From positions 4,340,001 through 4,404,000 of the forward strand of contig JAPFFF010000003.1 of assembly GCA_039105265.1 (NCBI GenBank): 64,000 bases of DNA. Reading direction: 5' to 3'. The DNA is from Tritrichomonas musculus (taxonomy: Eukaryota; Parabasalia; Tritrichomonadida; Tritrichomonadidae). Numbering within the stretch: the stretch's first letter is position 1; the number at the start of each line of letters is the position of its first letter. The position numbers and the translations under genes were made by a program. Shown piece after piece: positions 1 through 9,832 of the stretch. The notes below the pieces were generated by a model. That model did no database searches. It saw only the letters and a list, made by a program, of their open reading frames with translations, and was not told the DNA's origin.

Positions 1-1
1 T

Positions 2-739
2 GAGTTTGACAAGGCATTTAAATATCTCCATGAATATTTTGAAAAGAAGCTCTACTCATATGTGATGTCACCAAATGATTCTGGAAATGATGAAGATGCG
101 AAAAATTTAAAGGACGCTCTTTCTCTTCTTTCCGAATTTTTGACAAAAAGTAAAGTCGAAAATTATGAAGTTTATTGCACAATGTTCATTAAATCATTTG
201 CTGCACCTTTGTACAAAGTGAAAGATCAACCCGAAAAATCAGCTGTTCTTACCGATTGTCTTCACACTGTTAGTACGTTATCATCAGACAGAATACCATT
301 TGATAAGATTCTCGAAATCATAGTTGTTGAATTTTCTCCACTTGATCTCGGTGTCATGCGAAATACGTTATGCGGAGTTATTAATGATTATGATTATGAT
401 ATTGATACATCGAAATCACTCACAGTTCTCTTCCAACAGGATGAAATTAAAGCTCAGGATAAATATTTAACAATGTCAATTCATGGAACTTGCTATGATT
501 CAATATTTTGTGGTGTATGTCATGGATTACTTAATGAAGGCAGCGAAGATGGCGTAAAGCTTTTTGAATGCGGTCATGTATTTCATAATAGCTGTTTGAC
601 AAAGCAGGTTTGCCCTGTTTGCAACCCCGAAGAAAGGATTGATCAAGATATTAAGAAACCAACATCTGAATTGAATCAAGACCAAATATTTAAGAGACTT
701 AAAAGATTTGAGTATGGATTGAAGAGGAAACCTTTATGA
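2..739 (+). CDS. Vps8-like RING protein, C-terminal part (5' end outside the window)
   Basis: The frame is open from the first bases of the window, so the Met codon at 62 is internal and the gene is cut at its 5' end. The visible ~245 residues are mostly alpha-helical and end in a zinc-binding RING-type module: CGVC, then CGHVFHNSC, then CPVC, giving eight Cys/His ligands in a C3-H2-C3 order. A long helical region followed by a C-terminal RING with CGH-x-x-H spacing is the arrangement of Vps8, the CORVET tethering subunit that acts with Rab5 on early endosomes; the stretch just before the RING (hydrophobic helix, then a DYDYD segment) also resembles that family. The assignment is by pattern only. 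Other CHCR/RING proteins of the Vps18/Vps41 group remain possible because the N-terminal propeller is not in view. Confidence 0.6.
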   Translation, partial: EFDKAFKYLHEYFEKKLYSYVMSPNDSGNDEDAKNLKDALSLLSEFLTKSKVENYEVYCTMFIKSFAAPLYKVKDQPEKSAVLTDCLHTVSTLSSDRIPFDKILEIIVVEFSPLDLGVMRNTLCGVINDYDYDIDTSKSLTVLFQQDEIKAQDKYLTMSIHGTCYDSIFCGVCHGLLNEGSEDGVKLFECGHVFHNSCLTKQVCPVCNPEERIDQDIKKPTSELNQDQIFKRLKRFEYGLKRKPL

Positions 740-1003
740 ATGAGGATATTGATTTCGAATTTGTTTTTTTTTAAATTTTATTTTTTATATTTATAAGAAA
801 TGCTTAAATCGATTTATAAAAAGTTATTTTTTTTATTAATTATTTTTTTTGTACAATAGCAGAACATTATTAATAAAATCAAATTCATATAAGATAAATT
901 CGAAAAAAATATTAATTTTGTCAATAATAAAGGATGTATACTATTCAGTATTTGAGCTTATAATTTCAACAACAGCGCTGACATTCACGTGAATTAAAAA
1001 ATA

Positions 1004-2265
1004 AATTAAGGACGACTTTTCACCGTTTATAATTTATTTTGTAACAATTAATTTTTGAATTCATTTTCATCGTAAATCATTGAAAATTAAAAAATTTAAT
1101 AACTCAAGTTAGAAGGGAAAAAAGAAACTTGTTTTTGTGTTAATACAAATCAAATAGAATAAATTATTGATATCCGGTTCGAAAAGTAAAATTGATACTT
1201 GTTATTTATCAAGTTTAATCATTTTTTTATTTTATCTACTAAAATTTCATCTTTTTCTTTAATATATTATGAGTTTGGAACCGGATTATTTTAAATATTC
1301 ATGTTATTTAATAAATGGTGCATAGAAAACAAAATGGTTTTTCTTTGAAATTGAGTTATTACATTTGGAAATTCTTAGAAAAAATATAAACGTATTTTGG
1401 TTTAATTCACTTTTTTTTTTGAAATATCTCTTTTTCAAAGCTGAATAATTATTTAATTTTTTTTTATATGCATTATATTCCAATTATTTATTCGTTAATA
1501 TGAGTTTTACATTAAAATTATGAAAGATTGAGGAAAAAAGAGGTGCGAGAGCTAAAATAACGTATTTTTTATAATTTAATTTATATTTATCTCCATAAAT
1601 AAAAAATATATATCAAAAACAATTTCAAAATTATTTATATATATAAGTATTATTTTAAAAATATAATCATTTATCATCATAAAATATTAAAAACAAAAGT
1701 TTTTTACATCATCAAAAATCATAAAAAAATCAATTTAACAAAAGCCTGATTTATGAATCAATTTATTAATCGTAGAAATAATTATAACAATAAATGTTTA
1801 ATAGTCTTTACTTATAAATTTAATAAACAAGTTATTGTGCAGAGCAGAAAATGAAAAGAAATGCTATTAAAATGGAAAATATCGTCATACATCAATGATA
1901 TAACAGTTTTAACATATTCATTTATATTTTATACATATATAAAATATTAGGTTAAAATTTGACGCATAAATTTTTGGCGAAGAACAAAATGAGATAATTC
2001 TAAGGTTACTAAAATAATATGACCAAAAATAAATTGAATTTTTATTATATTTTGAATTAACTTATTCTCAATTTTTTAAAACATTCATATTTTATTCCCA
2101 TCCAAAAATAATCCATTAATATTTTGTAATTTTATTTCAAGCATAAATATATATTTATTTTTAAAATATTAAACAAATCTGAAATATGTTTTCAGCTCTC
2201 GCACCTCTAGGAAAAATTAAATGTAACCACGACGATCATTTTCCATAGAAAGGTCGTCCTTAATT
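1004..2265. mobile_element. Older inverted-repeat element carrying a nested insertion
   Basis: Inverted arms at 1004-1016 and 2253-2265 share 13 identical bases (AATTAAGGACGAC and its complement). After one mismatch four more bases match, at 1018-1021 and 2248-2251. The arms overlap a TTAA on each side, so a TTAA target duplication is possible but cannot be told from the repeat itself. No coding capacity is visible. About half the interval is the younger element at 1531-2216. A smaller inverted pair (ATCCGGTTC, near 1172-1183 and 1275-1286) lies inside the left part. The right end is 53 bases before the ATG of the BspA-like gene. Confidence 0.45.
1531..2216. mobile_element. Non-autonomous DNA transposon (MITE-like) with 15-bp TIRs and 8-bp target duplication
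   Basis: A perfect 15-base terminal inverted repeat, AGAGGTGCGAGAGCT, lies at 1539-1553 with its complement at 2194-2208. Immediately outside, the 8-mer AGGAAAAA occurs at 1531-1538 and again at 2209-2216, as expected for a target site duplication. The 670-base interior is AT-rich with no open frame resembling a transposase. An 8-bp duplication with a short TIR fits hAT-type elements, although the first base is A where many hAT ends have C. It sits inside the older inverted-repeat element. Confidence 0.75.
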
Positions 2266-2318
2266 AAAAAAAGAATACCAACTTTTTGAATATTTTTGAC
2301 CATTTAAAAAACCACTTT

Positions 2319-4070
2319 ATGATTTCATGCTTCAAAGATATATTTTACGAATTAAACCCTGATGATCTTACAGCAAAAATTGTTTATTCACCAGATGCCC
2401 AAGGTGACATAATTATCCCAACTTCAATTTGTTATCAGTCACGCAAATATATCATACAAAGTATTAATGAAGGATCTTTTCAAGAAAATTTTAAAATACA
2501 ATCGATTAAATTCGAAGAAGGATCACTAGTAAAATCAATTGGTAAAGAGGCTTTTTCATACTCTTCTCTTGAGTGCTTATCAATTCCTTCAAGCGTTGAA
2601 GAACTCAAAGAAGGCTGGTGTAAAGGTGCATTAAATTTAAATCGTATTTTATTATCAACTAAAAATAATTTTTTTTCATATCTTCCTACAAATAAGAAAA
2701 TGATTGTTGGAAAATCAGAACCAGAGAATGAAAATTATGATGTACTCATTTTTGCATGTCGTGACATCAACGAAGCTATTATTCCTCCATCAATAAAATT
2801 TATAAATTCTTTTGCTTTTAATGGATGCAATCAATTATTTGAAATTCATTTTACTGAAGACTCTAAACTCATTTCAATCGATAAATGCGCATTTTCCGAT
2901 TCATCTCTTAGATGCATTGCTATTCCTAGTCATGTTAAGCAAATTGGTGAAGGATCATTTTCCGAATGTAAATATCTTCATACTATTAATTTTCCAAACG
3001 ATTCTGAATTGACATCGATTGGGAGCTATGCGTTTTTTCACTCTTTAGTCAGAGAGATTTCGATTCCCAAGCAAGTTACCAAAATTGGAGATTATTCTTT
3101 TTTCAGATGTAATGAACTTCACTCCGCCACTTTTTCAGAAGACTCAGAAATAATTTCAATAGATGAATACGCTTTTTCAAGAACTCGTATTGAAAAAATA
3201 TATCTTCCTTCTAAAGTTGAAAAACTTAAAGAAGGCTGGTGTGGCTATTCATTAAAATTGAATCAAATTGACATTTCATCAAAAAATAAAAATTTTTTCT
3301 ATCTTGATCAAAATAAAAAAGTAATTGTTGAAAAATCTGATTCAAAAAGTGAATTTTATGATATTATTAACTTTGCATGCCGTGATATTGAATCTGTTGT
3401 CATATCATCATCTATAAAACATATTTGTTCTTTTGCATTTTATGGCTGTAAAAACCTCCAAACCGCTGAATTATCAGAAAATTCAAAACTTCTTTCAATT
3501 GGAAAAAAAGCTTTTGCAAATTCATCCATCAAAATAATTTTTATTCCGAAAAATGTCAAAAATATAAACTACGGTTGTTTTAGTGAATGTGAAAATTTGA
3601 AAACAATTCAATTTTCAGAAGATTCTGAATTAGAAATAATTAGCAAAGAAGCTTTTTCTAAATCATCAATAGAAATCATAACAATTCCACGTAATGTTGA
3701 TCGAATTTGTGAGCAAGCTTTTTCAGAATGCAGATTTTTGAAAGAAATTAAATTTGCCAAAAATTCAAAAATTGATTTAATTGAAAAATTAGCTTTTTAC
3801 AATTCTTCTTTAGAAAGTATAAAAATTCCTCAATCAATCAAAAAAATTGAAAGAAGAGCTTTCTCAGATTGTAAAAATATTCTTCATATTGAATTTCTTA
3901 GCGATAATTTAATTATTGATCGCTTTTGCTTCAAAGATTCAAGCAACTTAATCATTGCTTCATTTCCAAATGCAGAAAAAATAAATATTTCTAATGACTC
4001 TTTTTCCCGAGTTTCAAATAATTTCTCTCTTTTTATTCCAGGATGTGCCAACTTTATTTTTTATTCTTAA
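2319..4070 (+). CDS. BspA-like (TpLRR / LRR_5) leucine-rich repeat protein
   Basis: The 583-residue product consists almost wholly of TpLRR repeats with the pattern L-x-S-I-x-x-x-A-F-x-x-C/S-x-L-x-x-I-x-I-P, about 23 residues each. The family is greatly expanded in trichomonads, where many members are surface proteins. This one shows no signal peptide and no membrane segment, so it is probably cytoplasmic or released by another route. The frame is open upstream to a TTG at 2286; the ATG at 2319 is chosen as the first ATG. Two long stretches, around residues 90-180 and 300-385, are diverged copies of each other, each with an ELKEGWC or KLKEGWC segment, a non-LRR insert and an FACRDI motif. Start and family are well supported; ligand and role are unknown. 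Confidence 0.85.
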   Translation: MISCFKDIFYELNPDDLTAKIVYSPDAQGDIIIPTSICYQSRKYIIQSINEGSFQENFKIQSIKFEEGSLVKSIGKEAFSYSSLECLSIPSSVEELKEGWCKGALNLNRILLSTKNNFFSYLPTNKKMIVGKSEPENENYDVLIFACRDINEAIIPPSIKFINSFAFNGCNQLFEIHFTEDSKLISIDKCAFSDSSLRCIAIPSHVKQIGEGSFSECKYLHTINFPNDSELTSIGSYAFFHSLVREISIPKQVTKIGDYSFFRCNELHSATFSEDSEIISIDEYAFSRTRIEKIYLPSKVEKLKEGWCGYSLKLNQIDISSKNKNFFYLDQNKKVIVEKSDSKSEFYDIINFACRDIESVVISSSIKHICSFAFYGCKNLQTAELSENSKLLSIGKKAFANSSIKIIFIPKNVKNINYGCFSECENLKTIQFSEDSELEIISKEAFSKSSIEIITIPRNVDRICEQAFSECRFLKEIKFAKNSKIDLIEKLAFYNSSLESIKIPQSIKKIERRAFSDCKNILHIEFLSDNLIIDRFCFKDSSNLIIASFPNAEKINISNDSFSRVSNNFSLFIPGCANFIFYS

Positions 4071-4542
4071 TATTTCATAATGTTGATTCATCACTTGAAT
4101 TATCGATATTAAAATATTTTTTTTTTTTTTTTTTTTTAAATTTCTTTTTATCGATTATTAGATTAGGAAAAAACCACTAGACTTGAAATTTATTATCAAA
4201 ATAGCAATTTTGTCAACTCCATTAATCTACTATTTGAATTCTTTTAATCTTTTGTAAGTGATGATAACTGCTGATAGAATCTCTTACAAAGAATATCGTA
4301 TGATATAATTTCATCATACTGCACTATTTTGCTATATAACGATTAATAAATAATTTTAAATTGGCAGTATGATTATAATCATTATTCCTTCTAAAAATCT
4401 CGGAAATATTGGATTGCAAATGCTTTTATGGAGAAATATTTATATAAATAAAGATATGTATGATTATTATTTTGTTTTGCTCTACTCAAAAAAATTCTTT
4501 GTGCGTTCAAAAAGTGAAATAAAAATATTCAATTTTTTGATA
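4071..4542. other. Intergenic stretch with poly-T run and small inverted repeats
   Basis: No gene is supported here. A run of 21 T lies at 4117-4137. A ten-base inverted pair (ATCATACTGC at 4313-4322 and its complement at 4364-4373) overlaps a seven-base pair (4298-4304 with 4313-4319). A short frame in 4369-4575 starting MIIIIIP has no family features and is not called. Confidence 0.5.
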
Positions 4543-5252
4543 ATGAACTTTTTGAATTTCATTTTTTCTTCTTGATTTTGTTAATATTTTTAATATTTTC
4601 TGTTATAAGCTCGAGGATTATCAACCAACAAAATTATGCTCCAGAGCAGAAAATCTCAACTTTATTAAATAAAAAGGTGATATTCCAAAAAGAAGAGGAT
4701 GAAACAACAGAAGCACCCATTAAACGCAATTTAGCTTCAACTACAGATAAATTCCATATACTATCAGTTTCACCATCTGATGTTCATATTAATGGAGGAG
4801 ATGAAGTTGAAATTCTAATAGATAATCCAAAACACAAAGAAGTATATTGCAAAATTGGCCTCAAAGTTTTCAGGGGATTAAATAAGGATAATAAAACAAT
4901 GATATGCCTCCTTCCTCAGCTAAGCAGACAAATATCCGAAGGACAAAATAAAGTTTATATTTCACTATCGTTTGATAAAATTCATTGGTGCGAATCATAT
5001 CCTCTAAATATCTTGCAGGAAGAGAACTCTTATTCCATTTTAGCTATTTTATCTATTTTTTCTTTTATTGTTGTTGCTTTATCTTCGATCAAAATGATAT
5101 TTTGTGATCCAATGAAAAAGAAAGATCCTTTTGGGCGTCGGAAATTACCAAAGAAGAATCCAAAAGCTTTTAGCAAAGAAAAAAGACTTGATGATAATGA
5201 AGATGATCCATTCATTTTCAACAGAAAAGTACTAGGAAGCTCTTTTCTTTAA
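4543..5252 (+). CDS. Type I membrane protein with an IPT/TIG-like extracellular domain; apparent frameshift in the signal peptide
   Basis: From 4572 the frame encodes ~226 residues: a hydrophobic leader ending VISS, an external region, a C-terminal membrane helix around residues 154-176 (4-5 kb frame numbering from 4572) and a basic tail ending KVLGSSFL. The external part (VSPSDVHINGGDEVEI, then VYCKIG, then CLLPQ and NKVYISLSFD) has the pattern of an IPT/TIG immunoglobulin-like fold. This frame has no ATG before about residue 109. An ATG at 4543 in the neighbouring frame opens MNFLNFIFSS and then stops; one base more in the T-run at 4562-4567 would make the leader continuous. Either an assembly slip in a homopolymer or a real lesion is possible. 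Function is unknown; adhesion is a guess from the fold. Confidence 0.6.
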
Positions 5253-5370
5253 TAATTAGACTTTTTCTTTTTGATATATATTTTTATTTCTATAAATTTA
5301 GTAAATCTATTAAAAATAAAAAAAAATTAATTTGTGAGCATTGACGTTTAAATTTTTTAAAATTTTATAA

Positions 5371-6195
5371 ATGCAAAATTACGAGATTGTTGAGCAACTC
5401 TCATCATCAACATATAAAGCAATCAGAGCAACAGATCAAAGAGTATTAGCTTTGAAGAAGATTTCTTATGTTGGGCTATCAAAACCTGATAAAAAGAAAA
5501 TTGTTGATACTATTAACACAATGATTCAATTTCACTGCACTAATGTAGTTCGTTACCACAACTGCGTCGTTGATGCAGAAAACGGTACTTTAAATTTGCT
5601 TACTGAGTACATCGAAGGAGGTACAATTCAAGATTTAATCAATAGACATGCTGAATCTAAAAGACCAATTGATGAAGAAAGAATATGGTCTATAGCAACT
5701 GATATTGCTCTTGCTTTATATGAGTGCCATACTCATAAGCCACAACCTATTGCTCATGGATCACTTACGCCCGACCACATCTTTCTTGACTCAGCTGATT
5801 CTGCAAAAATCGGATGCTTTTCACTAAATTCATGCCAAAGTGTTGATGTCGAACAAGATTTGAATGACCTTGGAAAAAATATTTTTGAAATGGCAACTTT
5901 AACTAAATATGATGGAAATCACCACACATTTCTCAATAAATTAAAAGGTGTAGGGGAAGGAATCCGAGAAGTTTTGATTAAGCTTTTATCACCAGCAGGC
6001 CCGAAGTTTACATTAGTTAAATTTCTGGAATTTCCTGAAGTTGCTCTGAAAGTTCTTGAAAAGAAATTAAGAATAGAAACAGCCTTTTATGAACAAGAAA
6101 AGGCTAAGTACCTTGCTTTAGAAGATAGCCTTAATAAAAGAGAAAAAGCATTATCCAATCAAGAATTTCACGAACCTGTTCAAGAAGCCATGTAA
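5371..6195 (+). CDS. NEK-like protein pseudokinase
   Basis: The 274-residue product follows a protein kinase fold over residues 4-230, closest in style to NEK kinases (TEYIEGGTIQDLI, ALYECH). Key catalytic positions are changed. The glycine-rich loop is LSSSTYKA with no glycine. HRDLKPxN is HGSLTPDH (residues 129-136), so the catalytic Asp is Ser and the Asn is His. DFG is CFS (149-151), so the metal-binding Asp is Cys. The beta-3 lysine survives (LALK, K29). It should therefore be catalytically dead and act as a scaffold or regulator. The last 45 residues form a charged coiled coil. The ATG at 5371 is the first in frame and gives a normal N-lobe. The reading is firm; the role is unknown. Confidence 0.85.
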   Translation: MQNYEIVEQLSSSTYKAIRATDQRVLALKKISYVGLSKPDKKKIVDTINTMIQFHCTNVVRYHNCVVDAENGTLNLLTEYIEGGTIQDLINRHAESKRPIDEERIWSIATDIALALYECHTHKPQPIAHGSLTPDHIFLDSADSAKIGCFSLNSCQSVDVEQDLNDLGKNIFEMATLTKYDGNHHTFLNKLKGVGEGIREVLIKLLSPAGPKFTLVKFLEFPEVALKVLEKKLRIETAFYEQEKAKYLALEDSLNKREKALSNQEFHEPVQEAM

Positions 6196-6300
6196 AAACA
6201 CCAAATTAAATAAGGATTCCCATCTCATCAAATTCAACAAGATCAAAGATACTTTACTGTTATCAATAAAAATCAATTTTATAATATTTTTTCTTTACTG

Positions 6301-7422
6301 TACCCTTACAAATTAACTGTCATTTTTTTTTGCGGAATAAACGTACGAGTAAACGTAAGAAGAAATTTTTGAAAAATTTTCTCACAAATAATTTTACTTT
6401 CTCTCTCAAAATCTGACAATTCTTTTTATTCCCATTGAATTTTTTTGAAATAATTTTTTTTTTATCAGAATTTTGACCGTTTATTATTGATTTTCCATGT
6501 AAATGAGGTTTTTCTTTATATTTAACAAATATTTGGATAAAATCTTTGGGGATTTAAATCATTATATCCTATATTATTTAATGCCCAAGTTATAACGAAT
6601 TTTGTTTTTTTAATCATTAGCAATTTTTTTATTAATAAAAAATTCGAATTAAATCCCAATATTTATAGTTATAATATAATTATAAATAATATTAAATTTA
6701 TTTATACCATTTTTTTAATATAAATCTCATTATTCATCGACTTTTTCTATATTTTTTTATTTAAAAAAAGCTAAAATTGAAATTTTTGAGTGATTATTAT
6801 ATAAAATTAAGATTCATACTTAAGTATTATACTTAAGTATTATCTAAAACGCACATTGGAAGCACAAATTAATCAAATTATAACGATTTTCAATCTTTAT
6901 GGAATAATATTAAAAAAAGCAAAAAGGGTCAAATAAAAAGCATAATAAGAGAATGATTATAAAGAATATGTTTAGTAAAAACCATAAAATTAAAAAGAAT
7001 CGAAAAAAATAAATATCGTCATCGAATAATCTTTCAAATTTGAATTAGCAACGAATTGAGATCATCTATACACTTAGGAACTGTAATAATATTTTGGTCT
7101 CGATGTTTCAGAAGCAAGATTTAAGTAGAAATTGAGCAAAGGAACTTGTATAAAAAAATGGGTGAATTTTATGATTTACGATCACTCTTTCAAAATTAGA
7201 TTATATTCACTTTTTCATAAAAAATAAGATTTTCTTATAAAGCATATTTCTTTCTAATAAAATCTAAAGGATTACTAATTATAAATTAAAAATAATATGT
7301 TTTGTAAATGACAATTCTTTTTTGAATTGAGTTTATTCAAAAAAAAAAATTTAAAAATTTTAAATGAAAATTTTACGTACGTTTATTCCGCAAAAAAAAA
7401 TGACAGTTAATTTGTAAGGGTA
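6301..7422. mobile_element. Non-autonomous mariner-like (TA-flanked) element with 46-bp perfect terminal inverted repeats
   Basis: The 46 bases at 6301-6346, from TACCCTTACAAATTAACTG to the GTAC at its inner end, recur as an exact reverse complement at 7377-7422. Both copies include the nine-base T or A run. The outermost two bases on each side are TA, the target dinucleotide duplicated by Tc1/mariner transposases, which makes the element itself 6303-7420 (1118 bases). No transposase frame is visible; the interior is AT-rich with a short tandem ACTTAAGTATTAT near 6815-6842. Perfect arms point to recent insertion. The right end stops 72 bases before the ATG of the next gene. Mariner family assignment rests on the TA and the arm design only. 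Confidence 0.8.
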
Positions 7423-7494
7423 TTTCATCAAATTGTATTCAATAAAAATGACCATTTTTTAATTCAAAAGGTGATTCTAAAAATAAAATATAGA

Positions 7495-8691
7495 ATGACC
7501 GAAATAGGAGAAGCTGCGTTGAATTTTATAAAGGCAGTTGGAGAAATAGATCTACAAGTTACATCTTATCGCGATTTTTCAGATATGGGCCCGATTTTAT
7601 CTACATATTATAAACTTTTTAAAATTGAACCACAAGGTGGGAATGAAGAGAGTCAGACCAGATCAATGGTTCGTTTTTTACAAAAGAATACAACGCATGA
7701 TACTGGAATTTCAATTGATCTGGAAAAATTAATTCTACTTGATTACGACGAAATTGAAAATGTAGCATGCTTAATGTTTTATTGCATGCAAAGCGATGAT
7801 AAAAAGGCAGAGTGCGAAGAGCTTCTCTCGAAACTTGATGAAAGTGATAGAGAAGCCCTTATTGGATCAACAAAAGATGATACGTCATCAAAGCAAGAAG
7901 AAATCAAAAAATTAGCCAAGGATGCGCACGAATATTCGAATAATGTTTGTGAAATCAATAAACTCAATAAATTAATAAAAGATCTTACAGATCAATATAA
8001 CGGAAAGAGCGAAAATTCTGAAATGCTTGTCCTAGATGAAGAAAATAAATTACGTAAAAGCCATTCATCAAGCCAGATTACGCTAAAACAGATAGAGAGT
8101 GAAATTAATGAAATTGAATCTAGAAATAGCTCTTTAATAAATTCTCAAAATATCGATAGCTCAAGCAACTCAAATTCTCTGCTGGTTAAAGATGAAGATA
8201 TGGATAAACTTCAGATGCAACATGAAATATTAACAAAATCAATAGACGATTTGAAGATAAAAGTCGACAAAGCGCGTGAAAAAACAACAGAAATTGAGAG
8301 TTTTAGAGAGAAGAAGCGTGAATTTGACATTCAAACTGAACCTCTCCGTCAAAAATATCAATCTATTCTTGACCAAGTTCAAGAAGTTCAACAACGAATG
8401 GGCACTCATGAAGAAAATCTTAAGAAAAAAAATGCTGATCTTATTGTTGAAGTTAATTCGCTAAATGAAAAGAAAAAAGAAATGTTAAATATAATTGATA
8501 GTAATGTTACAAAACTTAAACAAGAAAAATCAGAAGGGGAAACAGCAAAGAAGATGCAGCAAATTACAGAACTTAGAAAAAACAGAGATGATCTTAAAAG
8601 ATCGATAAACGAAATGAAACAGAGAGTCGTAGGACTACAGCAAGCACTTTTACAAGGTCAGATAGAAGCTCTCAAGCTCCAATTGACATGA
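7495..8691 (+). CDS. Hook-like N-terminal domain plus coiled-coil protein
   Basis: The 398-residue product starts at the ATG at 7495; the frame is open back to a GTG at 7471 that is not used here. Residues 1-120 are a compact helical domain (AALNFIKAV, VACLMFYCMQSDDKKAEC) that resembles the calponin-homology-like N-terminus of Hook-family dynein adaptors. Residues ~130-398 are heptad-rich coiled coil with many Glu, Lys and Gln. That layout, a small globular head and a long rod, is that of Hook/CCDC88 cargo adaptors or of kinetochore Ndc80/Nuf2-type proteins. The head is closer to Hook by eye but the match is weak. A mariner-like element ends 72 bases upstream and may supply its promoter region. 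Confidence 0.5.
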   Translation: MTEIGEAALNFIKAVGEIDLQVTSYRDFSDMGPILSTYYKLFKIEPQGGNEESQTRSMVRFLQKNTTHDTGISIDLEKLILLDYDEIENVACLMFYCMQSDDKKAECEELLSKLDESDREALIGSTKDDTSSKQEEIKKLAKDAHEYSNNVCEINKLNKLIKDLTDQYNGKSENSEMLVLDEENKLRKSHSSSQITLKQIESEINEIESRNSSLINSQNIDSSSNSNSLLVKDEDMDKLQMQHEILTKSIDDLKIKVDKAREKTTEIESFREKKREFDIQTEPLRQKYQSILDQVQEVQQRMGTHEENLKKKNADLIVEVNSLNEKKKEMLNIIDSNVTKLKQEKSEGETAKKMQQITELRKNRDDLKRSINEMKQRVVGLQQALLQGQIEALKLQLT

Positions 8692-8895
8692 TTTTTTTTT
8701 TTTTTTTAATTTATTTAATAAAAATGTATTTTTTTTAAAAAATTATTTTATGATTAAACTGATTTATTAAAAAATAACATTAATTTTGTTTTCTGCATTC
8801 TAGCAAACCTTCGCATTTGATATGCTAAAGAAAAATAAAGTATATTGAGTAAATAAATTTAGTCATATAATATAAAAAGAATCTAGGAATTTCTT

Positions 8896-9465
8896 TTAAG
8901 TTGGATTTTTTGGGAGTGGATCGACAAAATTCATGTTTTGTGGAAGAGGAGGAACAGGAGGAATTGGCTCATTTGTTGATTCGTTTAAATATTGCTTTAA
9001 GCTTAAGATCATTGAATCAAATTCTTTCTTTTTATCTACAATAAGTTGATTCTGCATCACATTTTCTTTTTCGTTTTCTTTATCGGCAAAAAATATCACT
9101 CCTAAATAAAACAAAGTTACAAAGTCTCGATGACTTGAAATCGCTAAAATATCATTCTTACCAAAAGTAATCTGAACATAAAGAACGTTATTTTCTGAAT
9201 CTTTTGTTTCTTCTAAAGCTAAATTGGAAATCTGACTTTTTTCCCATTTCAAATTTTTATCTTTTGTGTTTGGCGAACCTAATTCAATTTGCCATGAACC
9301 TGAATCGATTCTAATTTTTGATTGCTGTGCTTTTTTCCAAGAACTGGATTTAGATCCATCTGCTCGTAAATAAATGCAATCATTCCAGTTCATACACGAT
9401 GATAAGATGTATCGTTGAACATAAAAATCCGAGGATAAGAGCACAGACTCTGTCTTTTGAGCCAT
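8896..9465 (-). CDS. Unknown protein with proline-rich C-terminus
   Basis: The family is not recognised. The 189-residue product starts MAQKTESVLLSS, has a beta-rich central part (SWKKAQQSKIRIDSGSWQIEL, VLYVQITFGKNDILAISSHRDFV) reminiscent of a PH-like or other small beta domain, a charged helix around residues 140-165, and ends with a proline-rich tail (EPIPPVPPLPQN). The frame stays open for about 69 codons upstream, but that part is hydrophobic and compositionally unlike coding sequence, so the ATG at 9463-9465 is preferred; an ATG near 9615 is the alternative. It is divergent from the Rab gene, with 367 bases between the starts. Confidence 0.55.
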   Translation of the reverse strand: MAQKTESVLLSSDFYVQRYILSSCMNWNDCIYLRADGSKSSSWKKAQQSKIRIDSGSWQIELGSPNTKDKNLKWEKSQISNLALEETKDSENNVLYVQITFGKNDILAISSHRDFVTLFYLGVIFFADKENEKENVMQNQLIVDKKKEFDSMILSLKQYLNESTNEPIPPVPPLPQNMNFVDPLPKNPT

Positions 9466-9832
9466 TTTTCTGTTTGTAAAAAAGAATTTTAATTGAAAAA
9501 CTTTTTCTTTGAGAGAAATTATCTTATTATTCAATTTTGATTTAACGTATAGAAAAAGTTTTTCATCAAATAAAATCATCAAAAAAGATATGTTTGAAAT
9601 CATAGAAACCAGCATGTTTATATTAAAAGAATATCTATACCATTGGAAAAAATCAGAATTGGTTGCAATCAATAGTTCATTTTACCATTGATTCATAAAT
9701 GAGAATATTCGCAGTTGATTATTTCTATTTTGAATGCTTTACATATATAAAAACGTATTTTTCAAATGTATAAAAAGTTTTTCTCTGTTAACCTAGCTAA
9801 GTGCATTTATATTCTCAATAAGTAGAGATCAA
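9466..9832. other. Divergent intergenic region
   Basis: This gap holds the start regions of two divergent genes. Nothing specific beyond AT-rich sequence was seen. The open frame antisense to the left gene that crosses it has no family features. Confidence 0.3.

Noticed and set aside
1171-1290. GGTTCGAAA near 1177 looks like a tRNA B box
   Set aside because: No acceptor stem or A box fits around it; the similarity comes from a short inverted repeat with 1275-1286.
4369-4575. 68-codon open frame starting MIIIIIPSKN
   Set aside because: Composition is A/T-driven, no family features; only its last ten codons may belong to the following gene's signal peptide.
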